Shown here: piece after piece, positions 21,379-30,199 of the stretch
Layout: every line of letters starts with the position of its first letter
How positions within the stretch are numbered: position 1 is the first letter of the stretch
DNA from: Planctomycetia bacterium
GTDB lineage: Bacteria; Planctomycetota; Phycisphaerae; Phycisphaerales; SM1A02
Length of the DNA stretch: 64,000 bases
Assembly (NCBI GenBank): GCA_005790605.1
Contig: SXUI01000057.1
Span: 31,939 to 95,938 of the forward strand
Reading direction: 5' to 3'
The notes under the pieces: generated by a model
Told to the model about the DNA's origin: nothing
Databases searched by the model: none
What the model saw: the letters and a program-made list of their open reading frames with translations, nothing else
Made by a program: the position numbers and the translations under genes

Positions 21379-22221
21379 TTACTGCTGCCTCAACCACGCA
21401 GCAAGTTGCATCGCGCCGAGGGGAGCGTACTCAAATCCAAGCGAAGGCTCGAAAATCTCGAGCTCCATGAGGACCGGGTTTCCGCTCGAGTCATTCGCAA
21501 GATCAACTCGCGCATACGCAAGCGCACCGAAACCGAGCGAATCCACATAGGCAAGCACGCGACCCGCAACCGCATGCTCCGCCGCCGTTGGTTCCACGCG
21601 GCCCGTCACGCCATTGGAGTCCCCACTCCACCGCGCGCGCTTCGTCGTCGTGTGCGCGTACTGCCCGCCAAGAAACACGAGATTTCGTTCGCCCTGAACG
21701 AGAACATCTCGCAGCAGCGGCTGAACCAAGAAATCGCGCTCAATGTGTTCCTGTCGGTGAGCCTGAGCGCAGGGTTGCTCATGCGCTGCAACTCGAATCG
21801 TTCCAAAGGAACCCGCGGAGATTGCTGGCTTCAAGACGAGCTCCGGTGCTCGGGCAAACGCACTGTTCCAATCACAGTGATTGCCTCGCTCAACGAGTTC
21901 GGTTGGCACCACCGGAATCCCCGCGCGGTGAATCTCCAGGAGGTACTTCTTGTGCATGTTCCACCGAATCGCGGGAAGCGGATTCAGAAGCCGAGTTCGC
22001 GTATCCACGCATGCCAACCAACGCTCGAACTCCGTCATTCGCGCGACATAGTTCCAAGTGGAGCGAATAAGTGCGATATCGAAGCTGCCCCAATCGATCG
22101 CGGTGTCTTCCCAACAACATGTTTCGGTTGAAATCCCAAGCGCCTCACACGCGTGTGCGAGAGGAACGAGGTCGTGATCGGCGTGCGGGAGTTCGCTTGA
22201 AGTGACAAGGGCAATCCGCAT
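21379..22221 (-). CDS. ATP-grasp ligase (DcsG/RimK-like)
   Basis: This 280-residue protein has an N-terminal pre-ATP-grasp part (MRIALVTSSELPHADHDL ... IALIRSTWNYVARMTEFE) and an ATP-grasp core. RWNMHKKYLLEIHRAGIPVVPTEL resembles the entry to the ATP lid, LVLKPAISAGSFGT supplies the lysine and glycine loop, and ARVDLANDSSGNPVLMELEIFEPSL carries the Mg-binding Asp/Glu residues. The IRSTWNY phrase is typical of ATP-grasp proteins related to cycloserine synthetase DcsG and prokaryotic glutathione synthetase. It would join a carboxylate to an amine; the substrates are unknown. ATG 22221 is preferred over an upstream one. First gene of the sulfotransferase/FGE operon. Confidence 0.8.
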   Translation of the reverse strand: MRIALVTSSELPHADHDLVPLAHACEALGISTETCCWEDTAIDWGSFDIALIRSTWNYVARMTEFERWLACVDTRTRLLNPLPAIRWNMHKKYLLEIHRAGIPVVPTELVERGNHCDWNSAFARAPELVLKPAISAGSFGTIRVAAHEQPCAQAHRQEHIERDFLVQPLLRDVLVQGERNLVFLGGQYAHTTTKRARWSGDSNGVTGRVEPTAAEHAVAGRVLAYVDSLGFGALAYARVDLANDSSGNPVLMELEIFEPSLGFEYAPLGAMQLAAWLRQQ

Positions 22222-22314
22222 CGGATCGGCAAGCGTACAGGACGCACAAACAATCACCGGCACCATGCGATCAGGGTGCCGGTGGCGCGAAAACTGAGTG
22301 GCGTTCCTTCGTGA

Positions 22315-22998
22315 TCAGCAGGATCGACGACGGCGAGACGCCATCCCTGCAACCGCAAGAAGCGCGCACGCGCCAGGTGCAGGAGTAATCGAGAAGTTCG
22401 TCATGTCGAAATGCCCGTCGATGTTCTGTCCCGCAAGCGCAGTTGGAACGACGAACCCGAGTTGCATCGCCCCAACATTCGAAAGCACGGTCGCGTAGTT
22501 CGAACCCTCGAACGACACCCACTGCGCGCTCGCGGCGGAGAGATCGAAAGAGACGGTCGACCACACATTCGGAGCAACAGTGACGGAGGCAAAGGCCGCC
22601 GCGCCGGGATAGTTTTGAGGCGTGGCGACACGCAGCGTGATCGTCAACGCTTCAGAGAGGTCGTGCCGAAAGTCGAAGGTGAGATTCGTTGCACCTGCGT
22701 CAATCCAGTTTCCCGCGAAGCCGCCGCCGCTTGAACCGAGCGAGGTCGAAGCGCGGAACACGGTCGCCGGATATCCGCCAGCGCTCGTCGAGCTCAAGTT
22801 GAGCAGGCTCGAAACATACGAGCCATCGCTTGGGCCACCTGCGCTCGACCAGTTCAACAGCGTCGTGCTCGACGCGCCGCGCCAGTTGGAAGTGCCCGTG
22901 AGAAACGACTCGTTGAAGTCAGTGATGCTCGCCTGCACAGTACTTGCGGCAGCGATGATGGCGGTGGTGGAGAGCGACGCGAACAAATGGGTACGCAT
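22315..22998 (-). CDS. Exported protein with PEP-CTERM-like tail
   Basis: This is a 227-residue exported protein. The signal peptide is MRTHLFASLSTTAIIAAASTVQA and the end is ITPAPGACALLAVAGMASRRRRSC, i.e. PAPGA, a short hydrophobic stretch and an Arg run, here followed by Ser-Cys. The body (GNWIDAGATNLTFDFRHD, TVAPNVWSTVSFDLS) looks like a jelly-roll carbohydrate-binding-like beta sandwich, as in many PEP-CTERM proteins with 'laminin-like' bodies. ATG 22998 was chosen because the signal peptide begins there; the open frame extends 27 codons upstream without meaning. Function unknown. Confidence 0.72.
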   Translation of the reverse strand: MRTHLFASLSTTAIIAAASTVQASITDFNESFLTGTSNWRGASSTTLLNWSSAGGPSDGSYVSSLLNLSSTSAGGYPATVFRASTSLGSSGGGFAGNWIDAGATNLTFDFRHDLSEALTITLRVATPQNYPGAAAFASVTVAPNVWSTVSFDLSAASAQWVSFEGSNYATVLSNVGAMQLGFVVPTALAGQNIDGHFDMTNFSITPAPGACALLAVAGMASRRRRSC

Positions 22999-23299
22999 GA
23001 AGTGTCTCAGTTCGAAAGAACCCGATTCGCGCACAATGTGGGCACGAGGGAAATCGGGCGGGGAAAACAGGTGCCACAAACCTATTCCAATCTCGTGTGC
23101 GGATCCAATCGCGAGAGCGATTCCGCACGCGATCGTCCATATTTTTCACCCAGCAGCCGCGTCCACGAAAGCACGCGATCCGAGAAACAATCCGTGGCAA
23201 TCAAGTTCCCAAAAATCTTGAAATCGGCAGTCCCGAGCCACGTTCCTGAGGCAATCTTGTTCAGTCCCTCTGCGTGACGCCGACCATTGCGAGTCTGAA
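22999..23299. promoter_or_regulatory. Divergent intergenic region with two structured inverted repeats
   Basis: This 301-base stretch separates two divergent exported-protein genes. CCCGATT (23021-23027) and AATCGGG (23052-23058) form one 7-base-pair stem just upstream of the minus-strand ATG. A second hairpin at 23094-23131 has a 9-pair outer stem with one U-G wobble, a 4-base bulge, a 6-pair inner stem and a GAGA tetraloop. No -35/-10 pair could be assigned with confidence. No gene is supported here, although short open frames exist. Confidence 0.4.
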
Positions 23300-24448
23300 A
23301 TGCGACCAAACTCCCACGCGACCATCACCGTCATCACGCTTTGCGTGAGCGCGCTTGCATGCAGTGCCTCCGCCCAAACGCTCACCCCCGTCGTGACGAA
23401 TTGGAAACTGAACCTCACTGGACAGACTGGCTATGGCGGGATTGCAGCTGATGTGCAGCAAGTGCTTTACTCCACCAGTTTCGTCTATGTGAAAAGCACG
23501 AACATTCCGTCGTACTCGATTGGCCCATGGCCTGGCAATCCAAACACTCCGTCGAATCAGAATTGGACCTTCAAGTTTCCGAAGACACCAACCTACGCCG
23601 CGACGGGCGTTGCAGTCGGACTAGGCCATGTGGGGGTGTTGCTGAATGGCGTTGTCTTCTACAACGCGCTCGACGCGATGAGCTACAACAACCAGAACAT
23701 CTGGCATCAGTCTGCGGTGTATTTCGAAGCCGGATCGTTTGACTCGTGCAAAGGACATCCCGCGCCAAACCGTGCGTATCACCCGCATCAGTTTGCGACA
23801 TGCCTCGGAACGAACGACCCGACCAAACACTCAACGATCATTGGATTTGGATTCGATGGCATTCCGATCTACGGCGCATACGGCTACTCCAATGCTGACG
23901 GCACTGGCGGAATCCGACGCATGCAGAGCGGCTATCAAAAGCGCGCCATCACGGTGCGGACGACGCTTCCCAATGGCACGGCTCTCCCTCCCAATCAATA
24001 CGGCCCACCCGTCAGTGCGACCTATCCGCTCGGTTGCTATCAGGAGGATTACGCGTTCGTTTCCAAGGGGAGCGACCTCGATGAAACGAATGCGCGCTTC
24101 TGCGTCACCCCCGAATATCCCAATGGAACATGGGCGTACTTTGCGCCGATCGATACGAGTGGAAACCCTGCATATCCGTTCCTCATCGGCGCGCGCAACC
24201 GCGGCGTTGTGGTTGCGGGAAACACAGGCCCCGCCGGTGGGCACTTCACCATCACTGAGGCAACAACCAGCTTCACTTCAACTCCATGCCTTGCAGACCT
24301 CAATGGCGACCGCGTCGTCGACGCGGCGGACCTCGCGATCATCCTGAGTCGTTGGGATTTGGGGGGCGGACTCGGCGATCTCGATCGAAATGGCCAAGTC
24401 GGCGGCGGCGATCTCTCGATCCTGCTCAACGCGTGGGGAAGTTGCTAG
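23300..24448 (+). CDS. Secreted YHYH-domain protein with dockerin pair
   Basis: This 382-residue exported protein has a signal peptide (TVITLCVSALACSASAQ). The body carries the hallmarks of YHYH-domain proteins: VGVLLNGVVFYNALDA, IIGFGFDGIPIYGAYGY, and CYQEDYAF. The name-giving motif appears as YHPH (about residues 160-163, RAYHPHQFATCLG), with the second Tyr changed to Pro. The C-terminus has two dockerin-type calcium loops (DLNGDRVVDAADLAIILSRW and DLDRNGQVGGGDLSILLNAW) ending WGSC. YHYH proteins have no firm function; some lie near metal or redox genes. The partner of the dockerin is not in the window. Confidence 0.8.
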   Translation: MRPNSHATITVITLCVSALACSASAQTLTPVVTNWKLNLTGQTGYGGIAADVQQVLYSTSFVYVKSTNIPSYSIGPWPGNPNTPSNQNWTFKFPKTPTYAATGVAVGLGHVGVLLNGVVFYNALDAMSYNNQNIWHQSAVYFEAGSFDSCKGHPAPNRAYHPHQFATCLGTNDPTKHSTIIGFGFDGIPIYGAYGYSNADGTGGIRRMQSGYQKRAITVRTTLPNGTALPPNQYGPPVSATYPLGCYQEDYAFVSKGSDLDETNARFCVTPEYPNGTWAYFAPIDTSGNPAYPFLIGARNRGVVVAGNTGPAGGHFTITEATTSFTSTPCLADLNGDRVVDAADLAIILSRWDLGGGLGDLDRNGQVGGGDLSILLNAWGSC

Positions 24449-24498
24449 CGCGTGGAGAAGAGTGCTGAGGCGAACACTGCGCTGAGTAGAGTCCCCGC

Positions 24499-26226
24499 AT
24501 GCTGCTTGCTTCGACGATCTGTATCACGGTCATGACTGCGCCACCACAGTGGAGCGATGTCGCGCCGATCCTCACGCGAAGTTGCACACCATGCCATGCC
24601 GGCGACGGCGCGGGCGCGTATCCGCTTGCCTCTCCCGCTGAGCTGCGTCGCAAGCGAACCACGGTTGCTGAGGTTCTCGCCGATCACTCCATGCCGCCGT
24701 GGTTACCGTCTCAGGTGGATGGGACTTTTCTCCACGAATTGAAGATCAGCGATGCCGATCGAGAACTCTTGAAAGCGTGGGTCGCGGACGGATGCCAAGC
24801 ACCCAGCGACGATGCGCGGACCAAGCCTGTTCCGCGAAGCCTCACTGGCAAGGTGTCAGCGAGCGCTGATGTCGCGAGTCAGTGGACTGCGGGGCGCGAA
24901 GAGCGTGATGCCATGAGAAGTTTCGCCGTTCCGCTCAACAATGCCGAGCCACTTCGCATTTCCGGTTTGTACGCGCACTTTGTGAAGCCAGGTCATGTTG
25001 GACATGTGACCTTCGCCGCCGATAGTTCCGGCGAAGCGGAGCGTCTCGACGCGCTTGATGGAGCGAGCGGATTCAAACTTGCCGGGGATATCGGCAATGT
25101 CTCAAGTGGCTCCCTGCTTGGCGTCGGCGCCGACGGTTGGTTCGAGTTGCCTCATGGCTATTGCATTCCTGTGCCGAAGCACGCCACGCTCGTTGCTGAA
25201 GTGCATGCGAGTGGTCGTGGGCGAGTTGAGGACGCGGGATTTGCACTCGAGCTCTTCGAGGCGCCTGCCGATGCAATCGCACTCTCCGCCATGCCCGTCG
25301 GTTCACACGGCTCGATTCGCCTGCCGAGCAAGACAAGTGACACGATCGTCGCGCAAACAGTCGCGCTCGAACACTCGTATGAGATCGTCGCTGCGATCGC
25401 GCGCCCGGGTCGACTCGCGACTGCACTCGACCTCACCGTGCAAGCTCAGGGCGCAAGCGAAGCACGCGCGCTTCTCACGATCCCGCGCTACAACGGCCAT
25501 CGAGATCGGCCGTACGCATTTGCGAAGCCAGTTCGAGTCGAGCGCGGGAGTCGACTCCAACTCACGACCACGTTTGAAACACCGCTCGCTGCAACGCAAT
25601 CCACGCCTGAGTGCGTGCTGCTTCTTCACCGCATTCCGAGCGATTCGACAAGCGCAACGCCTGCGACTCCAGTTTCCCTCCCAAGTACTCCCGAGCAGCA
25701 AGCATGTGTGCAGCAATTCTCCCTACTTCCGTGTTCCGCCGCGCTACGCGTGTTGCAGGACGAAGTCAGCGCGAAGCAGTATGCACTGCTGCTCGACCGT
25801 CCATGTCTACCGCAAACAAGTGCAAGCCTTGCAGCCGGTGCGACCTACTTCGATGCTGCACTCTGGTGTAACGCCGCGAGTGCTGCGATCGGAAAGCAGC
25901 CGTGCTACCTCATCACACAGCCACAGCATGATGACAATGGTCATACCGTCTCCGCGCTGGTGCAGCCCATTGAGGGAGATGGGTTTCGGCTTCCCACAAG
26001 TTCAGAGTGGAGCGAATTCGCGTCGCTCAGTGAGATTCGTAACGCGGCAGGAGGTGTGTGGGAGTGGTGCGAAGACTCAATGGGCGAGGAGCGCGTGGTG
26101 CGCGGAGCGTCTTGGGCTGACCCCGAGGCACGCCGACGCGTCGAAACTTTGGAGAGTGTTCCGCCAAGTGCAACCAGCGAGCTCTTCGGATTCCGCGCTG
26201 TCATGGGCCCGCGCGCGAAAACCTAA
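24499..26226 (+). CDS. Fusion: cytochrome-like CxxCH, monooxygenase-like beta domains, FGE-like tail
   Basis: This 575-residue protein has three parts. Residues about 18-90 hold RSCTPCHAGDGAGAYPL and DHSMPPWLP, the heme c motif (C29, C32, H33) and pattern seen in cytochrome domains fused to copper type II (PHM/DBM-like) monooxygenase-like proteins. Residues about 135-390 fit the paired beta-sandwich region of that family (MRSFAVPLNNAEP ... VPKHATLVAEVHASG), but the usual copper-binding HH and HYH sites are not visible (GHVGH, VHASG). The last 90 residues look like the C-terminal half of an FGE/SUMF1 fold (FRLPTSSEWSEF, GGVWEWCED, VVRGASWADPEARRR, FGFRAV) without the catalytic CxxxxC. A short hydrophobic start (MLLASTICITVMTA) may be a weak signal. 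Function unknown. Confidence 0.65.
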   Translation: MLLASTICITVMTAPPQWSDVAPILTRSCTPCHAGDGAGAYPLASPAELRRKRTTVAEVLADHSMPPWLPSQVDGTFLHELKISDADRELLKAWVADGCQAPSDDARTKPVPRSLTGKVSASADVASQWTAGREERDAMRSFAVPLNNAEPLRISGLYAHFVKPGHVGHVTFAADSSGEAERLDALDGASGFKLAGDIGNVSSGSLLGVGADGWFELPHGYCIPVPKHATLVAEVHASGRGRVEDAGFALELFEAPADAIALSAMPVGSHGSIRLPSKTSDTIVAQTVALEHSYEIVAAIARPGRLATALDLTVQAQGASEARALLTIPRYNGHRDRPYAFAKPVRVERGSRLQLTTTFETPLAATQSTPECVLLLHRIPSDSTSATPATPVSLPSTPEQQACVQQFSLLPCSAALRVLQDEVSAKQYALLLDRPCLPQTSASLAAGATYFDAALWCNAASAAIGKQPCYLITQPQHDDNGHTVSALVQPIEGDGFRLPTSSEWSEFASLSEIRNAAGGVWEWCEDSMGEERVVRGASWADPEARRRVETLESVPPSATSELFGFRAVMGPRAKT

Positions 26227-27578
26227 CTCCAATTCGAGAGCACGACCGCGATGTCCGCGCCGTTCACGACATTGTTTCCGTCGAAGTCGCCTGCATCGCG
26301 CACGCCCGCAGGAACCGCGCCCCAACCCGCGAGCGTCGACGCAAGATCTGCTGCGTCAACCATGCGATCGCCGTTCGTATCACCAGGACGAAGTTCCGTG
26401 AGGAGATACGGCTCTCCATTGAAACCAAGATTCACCAAGATCTGTCGCGATGCATTCGCCGCCACCACGATGTACCCTTCGGTCGTCGCTGGTGGATTGA
26501 CGACAACAGTATCGAGACGTCGCACTGTGTCGCCGAGCGACCACACAAACCCGAGCGGTTGATAGAGCGGCGTAAACCCGAGGCCGACCATGTAATCCGC
26601 GCGCGGGGCCGCGACGACTTCTAGCATTTGCGCTTGCGCGGACGCATCGATAGGACCAATGTCGACGGCGTTGAGCATGCTGTTGGAACGAATGAATCGC
26701 GTGCTGTTGTACGCCGTCCCAAAGACAGAAAACCCCAACGGATCCATCGTCAACGGGCTACCCGCCATATGGGTTGCAACGCTTGCACTTCCGACGGGCA
26801 TCATCGAAATCGGGGTTCCGTTGAACCACCATGCGGCGCGTCCATTGCACTGCCCAACGATGCTGTCGTCATACGCAATGCCGCGCGCGTGCGAACTTGT
26901 TCCCGCTTCAATTGATGGCAACACGCTGGTCACGCCGTCCGCGCCCCATCGAACCGCGCGCTGTTGATTCGAAATGTATGCGCTTCCAACCGCGGTACCG
27001 CTCAGATTGACCGCACTCACATACTCTCCCCATCCCTTTGCAACATCGAGCGCTTCTACCGTCGCGTCGGGGCGAAGTCGGTATGCACTCGTCGTGCTCG
27101 TGCCTCCATACCCCACTGCCCAGCCAGCTTCGTTCGCGTCCTCACATGTCGAACTCGTCACACTAGATCCACCAAGCACTGTCAACGATGCGCTGCCGTC
27201 CGCAATCGCGAGCGCTGTAGTGCAAGTTCCATTCACCGGCGGGCACCAGTTTCCAATCAACAGATACTTCGTGCCGCCAAGAAACGCGGCGGGCTCCGTG
27301 AAGGTAAAAGTCCCGTGCGGAAGTTCAGTCACACTTCCATTTGGCTCGGTGAGATAGGCGCGCGAACCGCCGGTTGTCGAGCCGCAACTCGCGTGACCGA
27401 GGACGCGACCGTCTTGCGCAATTGCGACACCAACGATCGGCGCGTTCGTCCCAAAAATCGTGCACGGCCACACCAGGCCAGGAACCGGCGTCGCGAAGTA
27501 TCGAGGCGGGGATGCGAATGCCGCCGAACTCAGCAGGAGCGGAGTGACGACTTGGGTGATGCGCGCGAGATTCTGCAC
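26223..27578 (-). CDS. Secreted HAF-like repeat protein with dockerin pair
   Basis: This 451-residue exported protein uses GTG 27578 as start and has a signal peptide (QVVTPLLLSSAAFA). The body is built of beta repeats with phrases such as GVAIAQDGRVLGHASCG and ANEAGWAVGYGG, resembling HAF-repeat and WD-like secreted proteins; it is similar in style to the 2060-3646 protein. The end has two calcium loops (DTNGDRMVDAADLASTLAGW and DFDGNNVVNGADIAVVLSNW) of dockerin type, but unlike its relatives it ends in NWS without the final GPC. It overlaps the convergent 24499 gene by 4 bases at the stop codons. Function unknown. Confidence 0.78.
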   Translation of the reverse strand: MQNLARITQVVTPLLLSSAAFASPPRYFATPVPGLVWPCTIFGTNAPIVGVAIAQDGRVLGHASCGSTTGGSRAYLTEPNGSVTELPHGTFTFTEPAAFLGGTKYLLIGNWCPPVNGTCTTALAIADGSASLTVLGGSSVTSSTCEDANEAGWAVGYGGTSTTSAYRLRPDATVEALDVAKGWGEYVSAVNLSGTAVGSAYISNQQRAVRWGADGVTSVLPSIEAGTSSHARGIAYDDSIVGQCNGRAAWWFNGTPISMMPVGSASVATHMAGSPLTMDPLGFSVFGTAYNSTRFIRSNSMLNAVDIGPIDASAQAQMLEVVAAPRADYMVGLGFTPLYQPLGFVWSLGDTVRRLDTVVVNPPATTEGYIVVAANASRQILVNLGFNGEPYLLTELRPGDTNGDRMVDAADLASTLAGWGAVPAGVRDAGDFDGNNVVNGADIAVVLSNWS

Positions 27579-27937
27579 GACAGCATCATGCCACAGGACA
27601 CCATCACATCAACCAAGTCTTCGTCGATCGGCACCTGAGAGAGGTCCCGTAGGGGTCGATGTCTCCAATGCCGCCCTCAAAAGTGCGATTTTCGGGCGTG
27701 GGTGATGGGGCAACTGCTCCACATGCAGGGAAAACGGCGACTTCGCCGATCCCTGATCCTATCTTCTCTCGTATGAGTGGGAAGACCCCGTTCATGGATC
27801 TTGGGCGGTTGGACGAAAAAGGGATGCAGCCTGAGGATCGCCGCGGAAAGTGACCCTCGGGATGCGAACACGAACCGGCAGCGCGTGATGCAAATCACTC
27901 GCTGCCGGTTCTCATTGAGCTACGAATCGCCTGCGGC
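27579..27937. other. 359-base intergenic stretch
   Basis: It lies between two minus-strand genes. It holds a strong hairpin (27872-27911, listed separately). A 64-codon plus-strand frame (27659-27853) exists, but has no ribosome binding site or recognisable similarity, so it is not called. The rest shows nothing I can assign. Confidence 0.5.
27872..27911. terminator. Strong hairpin downstream of the transglutaminase-hydrolase gene
   Basis: GAACCGGCAGCG (27872-27883) pairs with its exact complement (27900-27911); after one mismatch GTGAT pairs with ATCAC around a GCAA loop. It lies 27 bases past the stop at 27938. No long T-run follows, so it may need a factor, or act in both directions. Confidence 0.6.
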
Positions 27938-30160
27938 TCACTTCTTCCGATCGAGCGAGACTTTGATCTCTGCAGAGAACACGCCAGTTGGATCGTTACG
28001 CTCTTCGAGCGTTGCTTTGATCGTCGCGAGCGAACGCGGAACAATGCCCTCATACAGCGTGCTTCCATCCATCTGCACGCGAACGGGCTGATCGAGGTCG
28101 AGCATTGAGTCATCGAGGCGAATCGCCAACTCCTTCACGCCACTTGCCTCCTCAATCGTGATGACTTGGGCGTTGCGACTCACCACCACACGCTGCCCAC
28201 CCTGCGGCTCTGCAATCGCAAGCCAATAGAAGCGCTGCTCCGTCACATCGTCCTGCAACCACACGATTTTCTTCGGTCGCAAGTCGCGTGTGTACTGCGC
28301 CATCCACGCGACGGCGACTGCGTCTTCGCGATCCATCCAGTGTCCCTTCCCCTCGTGGATGACGACCTTGTGCGGATATCCACCAAGATCCTTCGCAGCG
28401 CAATCATCGAGCATGGTCCCCCACTGGCGACCAATCTCGTTCCGCTTGAAGGCTGCATCCTTGCCACCCATGTGAAGTGTGAAAGGAAGATTGCGTAGTC
28501 CGTCCGGTTTCGTCTCGTTCGGATGACCGGCCATCATCGCCGCTGCGGCAAACCGATCCGCCATGCGTGGCGCCAACTGAAAGACCCCATCCCCGCCCGC
28601 GCTGTATCCCATGAGATAGACGCGATTCGGATTCACGCCTTCAAACAAGACCATGTCTTGAATCAGCTTGTCAAAGAGCGGATCAATATGACCCTCATGC
28701 CAGAGATTCCATGTGTTCGTTGGCGCACGAGGGGCGACATAGACGCCTTCCGCGGGCCGGTAGAGCTTCTTCTGATTCTCCCACTGCTGGTCGTTCACTT
28801 CTTTCGGAGCGCCGCCGCCGCCGTGCATCGAGATGAACAGGCTTCGACCGCCTGCTGGTTTCTCTCCATAGACCGCGAACCAAAATGGCATCTCAAGCGC
28901 ATCCTGTTTGAGCACGCGAGCCTTGAACTCCGCTTCTCGGTCGGCTCGTGCTGCGGTGTCCTTTGCCTGTACCAGCGTCGTGATCGCCTGCTCCGCTTCG
29001 CGCTTCGTCAACGCATCTGCGGGAGGGGCTCCGATGAGCAAGCTCAACGTTGCACCGTCGGGCGGCGCCGAAAAACTCTGGAAGGCGGTGGGGTCATCCA
29101 CCTCAAAAACGAGCGATGGATTGATTGGAACGCGAAGCTCAAGGTGATCATTGAGATCACTGCGCTCATCCCTCGACTGACCTCGCGCGAGTTCGACACC
29201 ATTGGCATCCTTGCACACAACGTTGCGCGCGACACGCGCATCGGTGTATCGATCACGCACCACGATCCGCACGAGCCGCTGCCCATCCGGAAGCGCCGAT
29301 GCGACGCTCTTGTATCGACTCGTCACATCGACCGCATCAACCTCGGGCGCGCCCTCAGCAAATCGCATCGGAAACGCGATGCCAGTGTCGCGCCATGTCA
29401 CTGCGTAAATGCCATGCTCAGGCTTCGCGTTGTCCTGCGTCGCTGCCCGCGCGGTGAACCAACCCTCATCCAATCTCTCACCACTCGGCTCCGCTGCTCC
29501 AGTGAAGTGCCACGCGGCACCATCCCAAATCTCAACCCATGAGTGATTCCCGCTTCCATCCATCCACATGGGAACTCCCACGAATCGCGCGGGAATCCCA
29601 ACACTTCGACAAGCATCGATCAACAAAATGGAGAGGCCGCTGCACGATGCAACGCCACTCTCCATCGACTCGCTCGGAGACTGATCGGCGCGCTTACGCT
29701 TCGTCGAGTACTTCACCTGCGTGTCCGCGAAGAGCTTCTGATTCAACGCGGCCGCGGCTGCGTAGGGAGTCTGTACCCCTTCGATCATCGGCGCACACTT
29801 CGCGCGAAGTGGTTCGATCCACAACTCACGCTTCTCGGAAATCGAAGCGTACGGAAGAATCGCCTCGCGAAACATGACCTCGTCAATCACATCGTGCCAC
29901 GGCGCCTGCTCCCAAGCCTTCGTCGCAGCTGCGACATGCGCGAGCAAAAACGCAGCATCGAGCGTCTCTCGATCTTCGCGAGGCATGTGCTCAAGCAGCC
30001 ACTCCATACTCGAACGCTGCGCCGCAGGGACCGACGCAAGCGCGAGTTCTAGCTCCGTGCGATTCGCGACGACATCGCTGAGGTCAGGCGGCACGGCCGC
30101 GGCGCTCGAAAAACAAGCGACGAGCGACACTCCGCCACGAAAAATCCATCGAGTCAGCAT
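27938..30160 (-). CDS. Transglutaminase-like / alpha-beta hydrolase fusion (lipoprotein or secreted)
   Basis: This is a 740-residue exported protein. The N-terminus ends in LVAC (C16), a possible lipobox. A transglutaminase-like cysteine-protease fold follows, with the triad visible as GVASCSGLSILLIDACR (C173), GNHSWVEIWDG (H206, D213). The second half is an alpha/beta hydrolase related to PHB-depolymerase/feruloyl-esterase types: MHGGGGAPKEV, nucleophile in LMGYSAGGDGVFQ, Asp in HMGGKDAAF and His in EGKGHWMDRED. A beta-rich tail closes the protein. This architecture suggests processing of a surface polymer or peptide. ATG 30160 was preferred over 30181 because the signal begins there. The substrate is unknown. 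Confidence 0.8.
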   Translation of the reverse strand: MLTRWIFRGGVSLVACFSSAAAVPPDLSDVVANRTELELALASVPAAQRSSMEWLLEHMPREDRETLDAAFLLAHVAAATKAWEQAPWHDVIDEVMFREAILPYASISEKRELWIEPLRAKCAPMIEGVQTPYAAAAALNQKLFADTQVKYSTKRKRADQSPSESMESGVASCSGLSILLIDACRSVGIPARFVGVPMWMDGSGNHSWVEIWDGAAWHFTGAAEPSGERLDEGWFTARAATQDNAKPEHGIYAVTWRDTGIAFPMRFAEGAPEVDAVDVTSRYKSVASALPDGQRLVRIVVRDRYTDARVARNVVCKDANGVELARGQSRDERSDLNDHLELRVPINPSLVFEVDDPTAFQSFSAPPDGATLSLLIGAPPADALTKREAEQAITTLVQAKDTAARADREAEFKARVLKQDALEMPFWFAVYGEKPAGGRSLFISMHGGGGAPKEVNDQQWENQKKLYRPAEGVYVAPRAPTNTWNLWHEGHIDPLFDKLIQDMVLFEGVNPNRVYLMGYSAGGDGVFQLAPRMADRFAAAAMMAGHPNETKPDGLRNLPFTLHMGGKDAAFKRNEIGRQWGTMLDDCAAKDLGGYPHKVVIHEGKGHWMDREDAVAVAWMAQYTRDLRPKKIVWLQDDVTEQRFYWLAIAEPQGGQRVVVSRNAQVITIEEASGVKELAIRLDDSMLDLDQPVRVQMDGSTLYEGIVPRSLATIKATLEERNDPTGVFSAEIKVSLDRKK

Positions 30161-30199
30161 GGTCGCAGTGTACTCACGCACCGCGACTTCTTGAGCGTC

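Noticed and set aside
23082..23309. 75-codon minus-strand open frame in the 22999-23299 region
   Set aside because: It runs through the hairpin region and overlaps the start of the YHYH gene; no start signal or family motif.
27659..27853. Possible 64-residue small protein, plus strand
   Set aside because: No ribosome binding site, no similarity I can recognise, and it sits next to a terminator hairpin.
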